From Nymphalis io (taxonomy: Eukaryota > Arthropoda > Insecta > Lepidoptera > Nymphalidae): DNA of 64,000 nt. Shown here in pieces: positions 24,700 to 36,542 of the stretch (positions within the stretch are counted from its first letter, which is position 1; every line of letters starts with the position of its first letter). Below the pieces are notes generated by a model. It was not told the DNA's origin and made no database searches. It saw only the letters and a program-made list of their open reading frames with translations. The stretch covers positions 6,572,001-6,636,000 of the forward strand of contig NC_065905.1 in assembly GCF_905147045.1 (NCBI RefSeq). The letters run 5' to 3'. The translations under genes were made by a program, and so were the position numbers.

Positions 24700-24960
24700 G
24701 CCGCAAATCCCAAAACCCTGGTTTCAAAATTCGGATCTGGGCCAATAAAAGAACTTCGAGTTTAACTTTCGAGAAATTCTCACTCACTCCCATGCCTCCA
24801 ACAGCACTCGACGTTAATCATGAACCAGAAATCTTTCCAAGTGTGTCTCATCGCATTATTCGAGTGCACCTGTATTTGCGACACCTTTCCACTGTAATAT
24901 GTCCTGTGCAGACATCTAGTTTTGGCCGAAACCATCAAGGAGAACGTGATCAACATAAGA
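24700..24960 (+). mobile_element. Family D tRNA-derived SINE
   Basis: Sense on the plus strand: GGCCGCAAATCCCAAAACCC with a B-box-like TGGTTTCAAAATTCGG, then GGGCCAATAAAAGAACTTCG. The body follows (GAGTGCACCTGTATTTGCGA, ATGTCCTGTGCAG) and it ends GGCCGAAACCATCAAGGAGA. Decayed, and missing part of the head. Confidence 0.65.
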
Positions 24961-26599
24961 TTTTTAATAGGTTATTTATTAGTTTTATAATAAAACATTG
25001 AGTTAGAGGTGTAAATTAATGAATCATGCAAATTAAATATTTTATAACGATTTTGTTGTAAGTAGGTATTATTATGTTCCTTCTTTGAATAATATTTCCA
25101 TAAATATCTATTCCTTGTAAGTTATTACATGGGTTTTTTAACATGAATAAAAATTATATAAATAGAATACGCAACAATATGTTTATATTAGTGTTACCGG
25201 AAGTGATATACTTGCTATTACATCATAAGCAAATGAAATGCCGTAAGTGCGAGTAAATAAACTAAGCAAAAATCAGTAGTAACAGTATACATTTTTCGAC
25301 TTTATTTTTTTTTTCAATGTTATACTGTTATATATTTTATTTGCATTATTTTCCATCTCAAATTTCAAACTAATAAGAATAAAAGTAAAATTAAGGCAAT
25401 TAGGTAAATATTATATATATTGAACTTAGCATTATAAAGTTGATATTTCTCAATTAAATCCCAACTCCTAATACAATTAGAACAATACTTGGCAAGAGAT
25501 AAGTGCAAAATATTCCGCCAATGTCACGAAAAGACATATAGGAGATTAATCGGTTTGGAAATGATGTTTTGGTTTTAAAATTTTAATAATTTAAGAAGAC
25601 CTTATACAGACATTTTACAGGAAGTATTTTGATTTACTCGATGTTCTTAAGAAGTTAGAATAGAATATTGCGCTTATAATAATGCGCATAAGCAGCCTTA
25701 TATCATGTACTTGTAGAGGTAAATAACAATGTGTGATAATTTAAACATTTCTATCTCGCCAGCCATTTAAATATAAAATTGTTGTTTTTAGTCAATTTCT
25801 AACCGTGCGCAATGTTCGATTTTTGTCTTTTTATTAATTAATTGCGGTTCAGTTGCTATGCGCAGTGATATATTGGAAGATATCGAGCCTCCATCAAATT
25901 TTAACAATTACACAAAAGCACGATACACTTCTATATCAACGTACATAGATTGCGCGCTAGTTGTATCGGTTAATTATTGTTTATTTTCTATGCGTTCGTA
26001 CAATAAATAGTGTGCTTCAAACAATAACTAAGAAATAAACAATCATCAATGCTCTTACCTTCAATCACTAATTACCCGATCGACCCGTACGACATTATTT
26101 TAAACACAAATGTAATCAATATTTTCATACGTATATATTTGAGATTTGACAAAACTAACACGCGAAAAATAAACAAGTATATACCCTAAATATCTCACCT
26201 TCTAAACGACTTCAGAGCGTCATGCTTACATTGCTTTTTACTTAGTCATTTTAATTTTTTGTTTCATTACTGTTTATTAACACTAAGCCTATATACTTTT
26301 TAGAGAGAGCATTATTTACACTGTATGAAACACATCGTCATACATTTTATTTTAAAAATGAGTAAATAATCGTCAAAAAATAAACTACCTCGTGTTTATT
26401 AACTCAATTTATTAGGAAATTAATTTATATAAATGAGGACTAACATCTTAGATCCCATGATTGGTAGCGCATTGACAGATTTATTTATAAAAAAGATATT
26501 GTTGTATAATATAAGAATACATACACAGATATATAAAAATATAAATGGTTTTATTTATGAACGAAAATAATTGAAAAAAAAACATGAAAATACGATATC
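24961..26599. other. Intergenic, no feature seen
   Basis: AT-rich DNA without a recognisable repeat or exon. Confidence 0.6.
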
Positions 26600-26715
26600 A
26601 AATAGAATATGCTTTATTGTACACCAAAAGAGTTACAGATATAAGCACTAACAAAAAACTATTGATGTAAAAAGAGCGATCTCTTCCAGACAACCTTCGA
26701 GTGAAGGACACTAGG
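26600..26715 (-). repeat. 3' end of a jockey/CR1-like LINE (antisense)
   Basis: On the minus strand: GTTGTCTGGAAGAGATCGCT and TTTTGGTGTACAATAAAGCA. This is the 3' UTR found also at 27780-27935 in sense orientation, including the AATAAA-like end. Confidence 0.65.
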
Positions 26716-27029
26716 TAAATAAAGCTGTATAGATCAATTTTTTTGAATAAATATATATACTATACATACATATTCATATAGGTAATAAAAAGTATTAAGG
26801 TACCTACATAAAATTAAGAGCAACATTTACGATTCGCGTTTTAAGTAGTTTAAAATTAACGCTACAAATACTACCTATAAAATCACATATTTTGTTAAAT
26901 TAATCCATTCGTTATATAACGTTCAATTATTTTAGTCGGTTAAATGATACCTTCAATTTATACAACATATATTTCTTAAATCCGTTTAAAGATATACAAA
27001 ATCGAGATTGTTTCAATATAGGTATCTGT

Positions 27030-27150
27030 CAATGCGCTGCGGTCTAAGGTGTATCAACTGTACCTTTAATTACACCGAATTACTCACCCTACTAACTGGA
27101 ACGCAGCAATAGGAAGCATTAATCTTTGAAGGTACAGGTATATTATGCCG
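27030..27150 (-). repeat. Degenerate family B fragment
   Basis: Weak matches around TTTAATTACACCGAATTACT and ACTGGAACGCAGCAATAGG. Confidence 0.4.
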
Positions 27151-27464
27151 CGTTTCTATTAATCCGAAGCTACAATAAAAATATAACAGATTCTTCTTCA
27201 ATTATTCTCAAAATTAAACTTTAAAATGAATTCTATATAATCAATTTAGTTCAGTCGAAAAAGCATTTATATCAAAATTAGAACTACCAGGCTCATTTTT
27301 ATATATTGTATAAATAAGTATGAGGCATCCAAAAAAACTTGACTTCAATCGAAAAGGCTGGTATGACATCGAAATAAAATGTTTCATAAAATAATGTGAA
27401 AATGAAGAAATAGAGATACAAATAACATTAAATTAATAAGGCTTTTGATTGATTTATAATAATT

Positions 27465-27935
27465 CTTTTACAATGCAGGCTATTAAGCTCTGGAACGACC
27501 TTCCTATAAATATTAATAATATAAACTTATAAGTTTTTATTATTTTTTGTATTTATCTTTTTTTTCTTTTCTCGTTTTGTTTGAGAACTTATCGTATTTA
27601 TCGTATATTGTATGTATTTATATTATATTCTTGCAATTTTAGTATGTATTGATAATGTAATTTATTTATCGATATATATGTATTTTATATTTATATTGAC
27701 GTTTATTTATTAGTTTGTTTTAGTTATAGATTAATATTATTTTATTTGTTATTACAGCACCAGTTACCTCATATCCCATGCGTTATTCCTTACACTGTTG
27801 GTTGCCTAGAAGAGATCGCTATGTAGTGATAAGGTCACCAGAGTTGTATGCTACTTTCATTTAGGCTGTATCCATGTTTTCTATTTTTCCTTTTGTGGTG
27901 TACAATACGAATATAAAGCTAAGTTAAGTAAAGTA
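27465..27935 (+). mobile_element. 3' end of a jockey/CR1-like LINE
   Basis: ATGCAGGCTATTAAGCTCTG encodes QAIKLWNDLPININ, the late WN-LP motif found near the C-terminus of these LINE ORFs. The 3' UTR follows with GTTGGTTGCCTAGAAGAGAT, CGCTATGTAGTGATAAGG and TTGTGGTGTACAATACGAAT. Heavily 5'-truncated and decayed. Confidence 0.65.
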
Positions 27936-28100
27936 TTCAAGTCAAAGTCTCATGCCAAGTTGTCGTAATTTTTGACAATTATAATATATTTACGGATATA
28001 TTTCTATTTTTTATTTAAACTTGGAATTTCATAATCATTCACTTTTGCCATTTATGAAAACGATATATAAAAAAGGTGCTAAATGAGACCGATACGATGT

Positions 28101-28313
28101 TTTTTTTTTCTTTTTTTTATAGAATAGGAAGGTGGACGAGCATATGGGCCACCTGATGGTAAGTGGTCACCAAACGCCTTTAGACATTGGCATTGTAAGA
28201 AATGTCAACCATCGCTTACAGCCAATGCGCCACCAACCTTGGGAACTAAGATTTTATGTCCCTTGTGCCTGTAATTACACTGGCTCACTCACCCGTCAAA
28301 CCGGAACACACAA
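28101..28313 (-). mobile_element. Family B repeat, truncated
   Basis: Poly(T) then TAGAATAGGAAGGTGGACGA and the body up to CAAACCGGAACACACAA, where a second copy begins. The distal 80 bp are missing. Confidence 0.9.
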
Positions 28314-28462
28314 TTTTTTTTTTTTTATAGAATAGGAAGGCGGACGAGCATATGGGCCACCTGATGGTAAGTGGTCACCAACGCAATGTCTAAGACATTG
28401 GCATTGTAAGAAATGTCAACCATCGCTTACATATCCAATGCGCCACCAACCTTGGGAACTAA
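28314..28462 (-). mobile_element. Second family B repeat abutting the first
   Basis: A new poly(T) and TAGAATAGGAAGGCGGACGA start inside the expected continuation of the copy at 28101. It ends early at CCTTGGGAACTAA. Head-to-tail, same strand. Confidence 0.9.
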
Positions 28463-28751
28463 CTAACTCCTGTAGAAAAAAACCAGAGATTTTAAGCAAT
28501 TGATATTACAAATATTGCAATTGTAATAAACGTATCGATAAAATTCCGGTACACTCCATTACTCATCACATTATGATAATGAAGCGTTAAATCAACCGCC
28601 AAAAATAAATTTAAAAAGTATGTACGAGTAAATAAAGTAACTTATTAGCTTATTAACCGGTGAAAATTTGTCTTAATATTTTAGTAATTGTTTTATTTTT
28701 ACAAATAACGTAAGACTGATTTGGCATTTTGGAATTATTTGTTATTCATTG

Positions 28752-29053
28752 AGCCGAGATGGCCCAGTGGTAAGAACGCGTGAATCTTAATCGATGATCG
28801 TGGGTTCAAACCCGGGCAAGCACCACTGAATTTTCATGTGCTTAATTTGTGATTATAATTCATCTCGTGCTTTACGGTGAAGGAAAACATCGTGAGGAAA
28901 CCTGCATGTGTCTAATTTCACTGAAATTCTGCCACATGTGTATTCCACCAACCCGCATTGAAGCAGCGTGGTGGAATAAGCTCCAAACCTTCTCCTCAAA
29001 AAGAGGAGAGGAGGCCTTTAGCCCAGCAGTGGGACATTCACAGGCTGTTACGG
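28752..29053 (+). mobile_element. Family A tRNA-derived SINE, intact
   Basis: A box GATGGCCCAGTGGTAAG, B box GGGTTCAAACCCGGGCAAGC, body, AAGAGGAGAGGAGGCC and tail GCCCAGCAGTGGGACATTCA. Close to the copy at 49861, so a recent insertion. Confidence 0.93.
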
Positions 29054-29922
29054 TGCGGTGTTATTCATTCGGTAGCTGCAAAGCGACTAAACGAAGCGAC
29101 GCCACTTGAACATAAGGTCAGTTTGACTCTCTAAAGGCATATGATTCCGTGCTCCAATTACTTATATTTTAAATGGGTTCAAAGAGTGTCACTTTTTATT
29201 TACGATTCCGCCCCGACTTTGCATGGAAAAAATTAAAATCAACATATGATAATTTATATATAATGTTTCATTAACAAATATATCTGAACTGTCAGCACTT
29301 CTCAAATAAACTTCAATTCTAGTGACAGCATAGATATTGATAAGTTTAACAATAGTTCTGACGCTAAAATAAATGAGACGCTATTTTCGCAAATAAATCA
29401 TGGCATATAATCTCCATAAAACTCCAGAATTTGACTATATTAAAGTCGAAATTATTTTGATTTCTTTGTTATGAATAAGTTTTAAAACAAAGTTCGGAAG
29501 ATTTCTTGTCTTTTCAGGGAAGCAAATAATTATTTAGCGTAAATATAAAAAATAGTGATATTAAATGGTTTGTTGTTGTATTTTTGGAGAAATGTCGCTG
29601 TTCAGTTTTTAGAATACTGAATGTGGTCTCGTGTATAAATCAAGTCGTTATCGTGACTTGTCTTGTTAGTTTATTGTAATGTAATCAGGTTATATCTGTC
29701 TTCGTTGATATTATATTAAGAGGAGAAAAAATAAGAAGGAAAAGAAACGATGATTGTAACATTTAAAGATTTTTATATTTTTAAGTATAAAATCGCTCTA
29801 GCATCGCTATACACAAGTCATTCAACTTTATACAGTACTTTAACATTTTTTTTTTGGCTTTTTATGAAGGTTTTGTATAAAAATAGCATAAGGCATTGCG
29901 TGGGCCGGGTCAGAGGTAGAAA

Positions 29923-30323
29923 TCAGTGCCAGCCGTGGGCACCGTGGCCTTCCCAGTGATCTTCGGGTGCGGAAGCGGCAGCTTGCGCTGCAGCAGCGAA
30001 CTGGTGGAAGTGAGCAGCGCGTGCGTGTTGTACCTCGGGGGTATCAACTACGTATTGACCGTCGTGGGTCAGCTGGATATGAGCCTGAGGGCCGCTCCAC
30101 TTGCCGTATCCACCAGCGTAACCTGCACCGTAGGCAGCAGCACCGTATCCAGCTCCGTAACCAGCGCCTAATCCAGCTCCAGCACCAGCGTATCCACCGT
30201 GAGCAGCTTTAGCTGCCTCTGCAGAGTGAGCAGCGATGTGAGCAGCCTTCAGGTGGGCAACCTCGGGAGTGTCAACGACGCGACCGTCATGAGCGAGGGG
30301 AGCGGGTCCGTATTTGTGAAGTC
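29923..30323 (-). CDS. Cuticle protein, last coding exon
   Basis: This 401-bp exon follows the acceptor CATCTACAG. Its first two bases complete a Gly codon, and the frame stays open for 132 codons to TGA. It holds the second and third DTPEV repeats, the Gly-Tyr-Ala linker (GYGAGYGAAAYGAGYAGGYG) and the His/Trp-containing C-terminus. No AATAAA is seen close downstream; variant signals (CATAAA, TATAAA) lie 50-130 bases beyond the stop. Confidence 0.9.
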
Positions 30324-33300
30324 CTGTAGATGAAAGACAAATTATTTAATTACATTTTGTTTTGCTTAGCAACATCTTCTGTAACATCTAAAAAGCCGCC
30401 CAAGAGCTCCGTGGTGGAATAAGCTTAACCTTTTTCTTCAGACAAGACGGTCCTTGCTAGCAGTAGTCATATTTATTTAGTTGTTGTTATTATTTTGGTT
30501 ACATGGTTTTTTGTGTAGTGTACTCACCAGCACCAGGGGCACCGTAGTGACCACCTTCGCCGTAAGCTGGTCCAGCGATGTAAGCAGCGCCAGCGGGAGC
30601 CCAGGCACCGTGAGCGGAGGAGGCTTGCGCATGCGCAGCCAGGTGAGAAGCCTTCGCGTGTGCTACTTCAGGTGTGTCGAGCACGTATTTGCCATCAGGA
30701 CTGAGTTGAATGTGTGCTGGTGGGCCTGGGTAGAAGGATGCTTGCGCGAGGCAGAAGGAAGCGGCAAGAATAATCTGAGAACAATTAAAACAAACATTAA
30801 AATATTAATAGATATTAAGCCTCAATATGCTTACGGCGTGTAGAACAACGTGCAACATATTATTTCTATTAATTTATAAGAAGTCAGTCTAATAAATCTT
30901 TTATCGGCAAACGGGCTGGCTTAATATGGACCTACACCAATTTATGTGCAATCTATATTTATTGATGGCAGACTTGAACGAACATGACAGAAATACCATA
31001 ACTTAAATTCTGTTCAAGTGATATATTTTTTCAGTGACATTAAAATTTTAACTTGTCTCAAACGACCCCAATGAATTTTTTACAAGGATTATATTTTCTA
31101 CACGGATCAACACACTAAAATGAGTGAATTAGAATTGTAGAAAAAGCATCTGTTACAATGATGATGATGTCACCTAACAGCTATTGCAATTTGTCACAAT
31201 CGCAAAAACTTAGTTCTTCGGATAAATAGAACATTGGTAAATTAATCAAAAGATTGTTACGTTACCAGTTCAGTTTATTCACACAATTATTACAATGCGT
31301 CTGATGTAAATTGTTAATTGTGTACTTTATTTAGCGATAATCTCGTTTCGACGTCAATCTAGAACTATGTGTGTGAATAAGCAAGAATCATAAAACGTTA
31401 TTTCAATATAAAATAAATTGTTTCAAAATTATTTGGCAAGCTCATAATACGAAATAATTTAATAATATGTTTAAATATTTATCGAAAAAGGTTTTATTTT
31501 TCCCTTATTATTAATTTTCTAGTCTTGATAAATGTCCTAAATTAGGCTAAGTGATTTAAATAACTATTACCTAAATGTTACATATAAAATGTTTTCGTTG
31601 AAGGCGTGGTACCGTTACGCGCAACATCGCCCAGATAAATATAACAAGGAAGTTTAGCTTAGAAGTAAATCAGGACAATAACCGATTTATCTTAAGATTA
31701 CATTAAGCATTAGGCTTTACATTACAATGAAAATAATATAAATATAAATGTTAGATATATCAATAGTGGAAAGATTAAATACTGATATAACTAAATATAA
31801 AATAGATACTCGTAGTTCGAGCTGATGATTTATTAGTAACCAAAGTATTTATCAGATTATTTATTGCCCAGATACAGCTACCGATAACAAGGACTAGATC
31901 ATTAACGACACTATTATCAGCAAAGTTTATATTAACTTGTATTACACTGCGACTTATTATTATTGGAAACTATATCTTATTACAAAATTTACCGCACGCA
32001 CTTATTGAAACCTTGGTATAGTATAATACCAAAACCGCAGGGCCAGCTCTCTAAATAAATGTAACACAATATTTACTAAATATGAGTTAATAAATAAAAT
32101 AATATATTGATAACATATTCTAATTATATTTTTCATTATACTGCTTTATATATCTATTTCAAAAATTAAAAAAAAACTACATTATTTAGAAATAAATAAA
32201 TAATAGAAATATTTATTTAATAAGTATAATCGTTTCATAATAATAAAAGAAATGATAGAAACTAAGTTACGGTTGCGAATGTACGACGAATGGGTAATAG
32301 CGAAGAAACCATGCGAATCACATGCCTCGTCATAAGCTGATTTTGAAACTACTCGTAGTTTATTGCAAAATTTTATATGAAAAAACGTATGTATATTGAA
32401 CCTTATTTATATATCTTAAATCAATGAAAAATGTGGAAACAATGAAAGTTCGCTAATTACGGAAATTATAAAATCTATGTAAGCTATTTGCATAAAACCT
32501 TCCAATTGCTAGAATGAACATTAAAGTGAGCGTTCCTAATTTTATTGCGTACGACCAATTACTATTCATATAAATAATTAATATTTTAAATTTATACAAT
32601 TGGCTTGGTTTTCACTAGCTATTTACTTTTTATTCGGCTACGCTTATTGCGTACCTTGAACAAGTGGTCGGTGTCGATTGCAGATAATCAAGTCATAATG
32701 ACATTTATTGCAAAATTATGCGTCTTTAATTAATCTACAAGTCTTTTTGAAATCGTGCTTATATGAGATCTTAATAAGTTTGCACTGACTTTCCGCCGCT
32801 TTAAGACAATCAGTAAGCTTGAAATGTTTATATCTATACGACCTTAGACTCGTGACGTCTGGTCTAATTCCCACTGACTATGACCGGTACATAACTCAGA
32901 AAAGATCCTTTGACATTTGGAAATGCTACGGAGGTCCGAATTCTGCATATTAATGCCATGAGAATAAATATTGAAGTTGACATTAAAGCAAAATATATTG
33001 TTCTTTAATAACGCTATTATAAAGTAATATCAACAATTACACTGTAGCTGCATTCGTTTCGGATTTTCGATATTGTTCTTGCGTTAAAAGTGGAGTACGC
33101 GCTTGGAAAGCGATTACATCGCTCCATGGGCAAGACAAAGCAAGTGTATAATTTGAGGCGTGGACCTCATATCGACTCGCTTTTGCATTATATTGCAAAA
33201 GCGTTATTTTGCAACAGTTAGGAATTATCATTCAGCGAACTGGTGCACAACAAGCCTGTTGCACCGCATTGCTCAAGAAAGGAAGCGGTGGGCGTGAGGA

Positions 33301-34539
33301 AGTGCTATGGTTACGAAGGTCATAAGTAAAATTTCTGAAGGAAATCGTTATTGCCCCGCGTCACGCTCAAGTGGTGGTTGTGTGTTCGACCAATTTGCGG
33401 TCAACGTTGCATGATTGTTATGATTGACTAGAGAAAGCCGACAAATCTGGGTGCTTTGCACACTTATAGCACCCACTCACCGAGTCTATGCACGAAGTGT
33501 CTTTTTAAACAATCATTATATAAACTATATTATGTATCGTTTACCCTAAAATAGTTAATTTTATTAACTTTATTTATTAAAGTACAAAAAACTGTTATTG
33601 TAATGACGAATATTTTCTGCCCACAAATGTGTCCACTGAGGCGAACAGATGAATGTGACGCACCCGCCTATACTTTATGCAATACACGCTTCAGCACAAT
33701 ATTTTCTTTAGCTTTCATTAGACATATTTACATGTTTTTACGGTTTTTCACTTAATAATTTATATTTCAGTCAGCAAAATATATTTATAAATTTATTTTA
33801 TCTCAAAAATATATTCATTTAATTTGAATGCAAATACATTCATTAACTAAACAATGACTAAGGGCTTAATGAATTCCACTAGAGCCGTAGGCGACAATAG
33901 CAGGATATATGAATTGATTGATTAATCCTCCAATACCTTGAACATCTTTAAATCGCCCTTGACATAGTAATCATACTATACTCGGGTTTAAATTTATTTT
34001 TTGTAAATTTGTTTTCCGCCTAACTTTAAAATGATGGGACCATAATATACATATCTACTGGTACGTGGTATTATATATACAAAGTACTAAGTATAAGTTT
34101 TACTATTTTATTGTATCAAATTTAGTTTCTTATAATTCTTATAAATTTCATTAAGAGATAAAAAAACAAGAATAGATATTAATATAGTAATAGGCACATA
34201 AGAATCATGTGTTTTATTTAAGATACTAGAGATTGAATATTCGTAGGCTGTATATATAGAGTATGCTTGTTCATAAATGAATGGGCATGAAACAAATACA
34301 ATTTAGCTTTTAATACCAATTTGTCAGTTCGAAATATCAATTTACTCAAACAGTGTTATCTTAATGCTGTTTGTAAAAAAAAATATATTTCGATTATTTT
34401 AGTATTATACGTACGTATATTGTAAATATTTTATATTTAGCAAACTGTCCTATATATCAACATTTTTTTATAGTAGTACTAATATATATTACATGTAATT
34501 TAAAAATAAAATAAATCACAAACTCACCATAGACTGCAT
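29923..34539 (-). CDS. Secreted cuticle protein with three DTPEV-type motifs
   Basis: This is a structural protein of the insect cuticle. The exons are 34539-34528 (or, alternatively, 30858-30835), 30774-30528 and 30323-29923, all GT/AG with matching phases; the stop is TGA at 29925-29923. The protein is 219 residues with the distal start (MQSM) or 223 with the proximal one (MLHVVLHA). Both starts give a signal peptide ending IILAASFCLAQA, with cleavage likely before SFYPGPP. The mature chain has three repeats: YVLDTPEVAHAKASHLAAH, RVVDTPEVAHLKAAHIAAH and YVVDTPEVQHARAAHFHQF. Between repeats 2 and 3 is a Gly/Tyr/Ala-rich run, and the C-terminus is HWEGHGAHGWH. The repeats resemble the 18-residue motif known from locust and beetle cuticle proteins; there is no Rebers-Riddiford chitin-binding domain. 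GC-rich codon use contrasts with the AT-rich surroundings. Confidence 0.88.
30401..30470 (+). repeat. Family A fragment in the cuticle gene's last intron
   Basis: GCTCCGTGGTGGAATAAGCT and TTCTTCAGACAAGACGG resemble the 3' third of family A. A small relic in the 204-bp intron. Confidence 0.5.
30528..30774 (-). CDS. Cuticle protein, second coding exon
   Basis: The 247-bp exon has acceptor TTCTCAG and donor GTGAGT. It encodes the core and c-region of the signal peptide (IILAASFCLAQA), the mature start SFYPGPPAHIQL, the first repeat and a Gly/Ala/His/Tyr-rich tail. It starts in phase 0 and ends in phase 1. The short downstream intron (30324-30527) holds a piece of a family A SINE. Confidence 0.9.
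30835..30858 (-). CDS. Proximal alternative first coding exon of the cuticle gene
   Basis: ATG at 30858 opens MLHVVLHA, which ends in phase 0 at a GTAAGC donor only 60 bp upstream of the next exon. It would give the signal peptide MLHVVLHAIILAASFC. A weak TATA-like GATAAAAG stands about 45-50 bases upstream of the ATG. It competes with the better supported exon at 34528-34539; either could be false, or both could be used. Confidence 0.4.
30859..34527 (-). other. First intron of the cuticle gene (distal start)
   Basis: Mostly AT-rich. It includes a GC-richer unrecognised block at 33040-33500 with a perfect 10-bp hairpin (33178-33203). No SINE copy was recognised here, unlike most of the window, which may mean that insertions are selected against. 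Confidence 0.55.
34528..34539 (-). CDS. Distal first coding exon of the cuticle gene (four codons)
   Basis: ATG CAG TCT ATG is followed by the donor GTGAGT, in phase 0 with the exon at 30774, giving signal peptide MQSMIILAASFCLAQA. A first exon that encodes only about four residues followed by a longer intron is the usual form of insect cuticle protein genes. The ATG has A at -3 and is the first ATG after the TATA box upstream. This is the preferred start, separated from exon 2 by a 3.75-kb intron. Confidence 0.6.
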
Positions 34540-34574
34540 GATTACGGGTATAAAACTAAAGTTTGGAGATCTCA

Positions 34575-34692
34575 AACGAACTGACTAAGCGCTGCTGGTA
34601 TCAGTACTCGCCTAGAAATTTTCGCCTAAGCGTGTGTTCACCACTACCTTCAAAGTCGGAATGCTATTGCTCTCAGCCCGCTCCCTTATATA
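34575..34692 (-). promoter_or_regulatory. Putative cuticle gene promoter
   Basis: TATATAA (34692-34686) lies within a GC-richer 120-bp block, with transcription expected near 34660. An arthropod initiator-like TCAGT occurs at 34584-34580, about 45 bases before the ATG, but about 100 bases after the TATA box, so the exact start site is unclear. No ATG intervenes before the start codon at 34539. Confidence 0.45.
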
Positions 34693-36542
34693 TGTGACAC
34701 CCCGCTAAGCGGTACGTAATTGGAAACAATTAACTGCAATGCCGTAATTTTAATTGTGACGACTGAATGCCAACGGTTTTAATTTTAAGGGTGTTTTAGG
34801 GGTGCAATTAAGTGAAAACTGATTTTCAGACGAAAATGAAATTCAGTATGTTAGAAATCTACTTCTTTTGCATTGCGTAAGTGTGATATTGTTATTAGAC
34901 GAATAGTAACGAGTAAATATACATTGTGGAATGATTTTTAAATATATATGAATAAAAATCATTTTTGTATATTTTCGTAAATAGCAGACCTTGTCTTATT
35001 ACTATAGAACAACAGACATGAAATCGCATTCATTAAATTTTTGACATATAATTCAGTATTTCCTATTTTTAAGTATTTATCATTATAGGTAATAACTAAA
35101 AAAATAAATAGGTATCATGAATAAGTTTACAATTTCTAAAATATTTCAGCAAAATAATCTCCGGAACAGATTTCTCTAATAAAAGGTCGTGAGCCTGCGA
35201 GGAACAAAGAACAGGACGTTGATGTCTTTTGTATGGAATCCGTTTCGATGTATACATTCGACATAGACCTCTTAGCTTCTGACGAGAAAATGTTCCTAAC
35301 ATTTTCTCGATTGAATGTGATATATTAACTTAAAATGCAAATACTAGTATTATTATTCTATAAATCAGTATTTCAATATTTTCTATTTTACAATCAAGCC
35401 ATTTACGCGGTAGCGATGATATCAGTATCAGTTGGATATTTGAACTTTCAATAGTTATAAATTTCTTAATCTCCCAACTATGCGAAGTGGAATAATAATT
35501 ATTCTACGATTTTAATTCAAAATAAAAGTTGTTTTTAATAATTTATTAAATTATAATTGTTTAATTTATTGTTTTTTTTTTCAAAAATGTCTTTTTATTT
35601 AAATCTAACAATTTTATTATTATTCTTTTTAATTAATGTTTTATTGTTTTTTTTTTATTCCAACCAAAACTTTTAATTAAGGCACCTTATATAGGTGACT
35701 TAACTATCAGACTAAATATATGACCTCGTTATTAAATAATAATTTAAAAGTAATTCCATTTTAAATAAATCTTAATTTAATTAAATCTTATGCTCTATAT
35801 GCATAAATAGCGGTTCAAAGTAATGATTAAAAATCTTAGTGGAATTATCATAATTATACCAAGAAAATAATAAAATTTTGAACCGTAGTATCTCATTAAT
35901 AGTTACATATTTCACATATGAAATGCGTTTTAAAATTCAAATAGTACTTAACTGTTTTTTAATTGTGTTATAAAAATATTATATCACTTTCTAAATATGT
36001 AAATAAAAAAATGAGATTTTTATAAAACAATTGAAATCTACATATATATTCCGTTGTTTTCAACTTAACATATCAATATTTCAAGATACGACTCATTTGT
36101 CAAAAATAACAGCATTCTTACTGTAAGTGATACAATTTCAAATAAGTATTGACAGATTGAAAAATTATATTACTCAACTTTATTGCATGTTATTATGGAC
36201 TTAATATAAAATGAATAATGCGTAGTTTAGCAAACGGAAAAGTATGCCGCTATGATAAATCAATCTAGTTACAACTCTGTTCTTGCCAAAAATCATTTGT
36301 AATATTTGGAACTCATGTTAGAACATTTTTATGAATTATTTGGTGAAAAGCGACATTTTATTATTTAATAAGGATTAATCATAAACTAAATTTATCTAGC
36401 AATAACTATTTATTAAGCTAATTTTCAGTTATTTTAATATCATTTTTAAAGTATTATCTTTTTAATATTGCTATGCAGTTGCAATCATTTTTCATAACAT
36501 TTTTGAAATGATTAAATGTATAATCAACATATCTACTTGGTG
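34693..36542. other. Intergenic upstream of the cuticle gene
   Basis: AT-rich. A 12-bp perfect stem with a 3-base loop is at 35283-35309. No gene seen. Confidence 0.55.

Noticed and set aside
28752..28830. tRNA gene
   Set aside because: A and B boxes are present, but the sequence continues into the family A SINE body and is repeated across the window; a proper cloverleaf acceptor stem is not evident.
29926..30212. Open frames on the plus strand over the cuticle gene
   Set aside because: They are antisense shadows of the GC-rich minus-strand exon, which has signal peptide, repeats, splice sites and stop in order.
35096..35302. 68-residue open frame on the minus strand
   Set aside because: No family features and no signal peptide; not supported as a gene.
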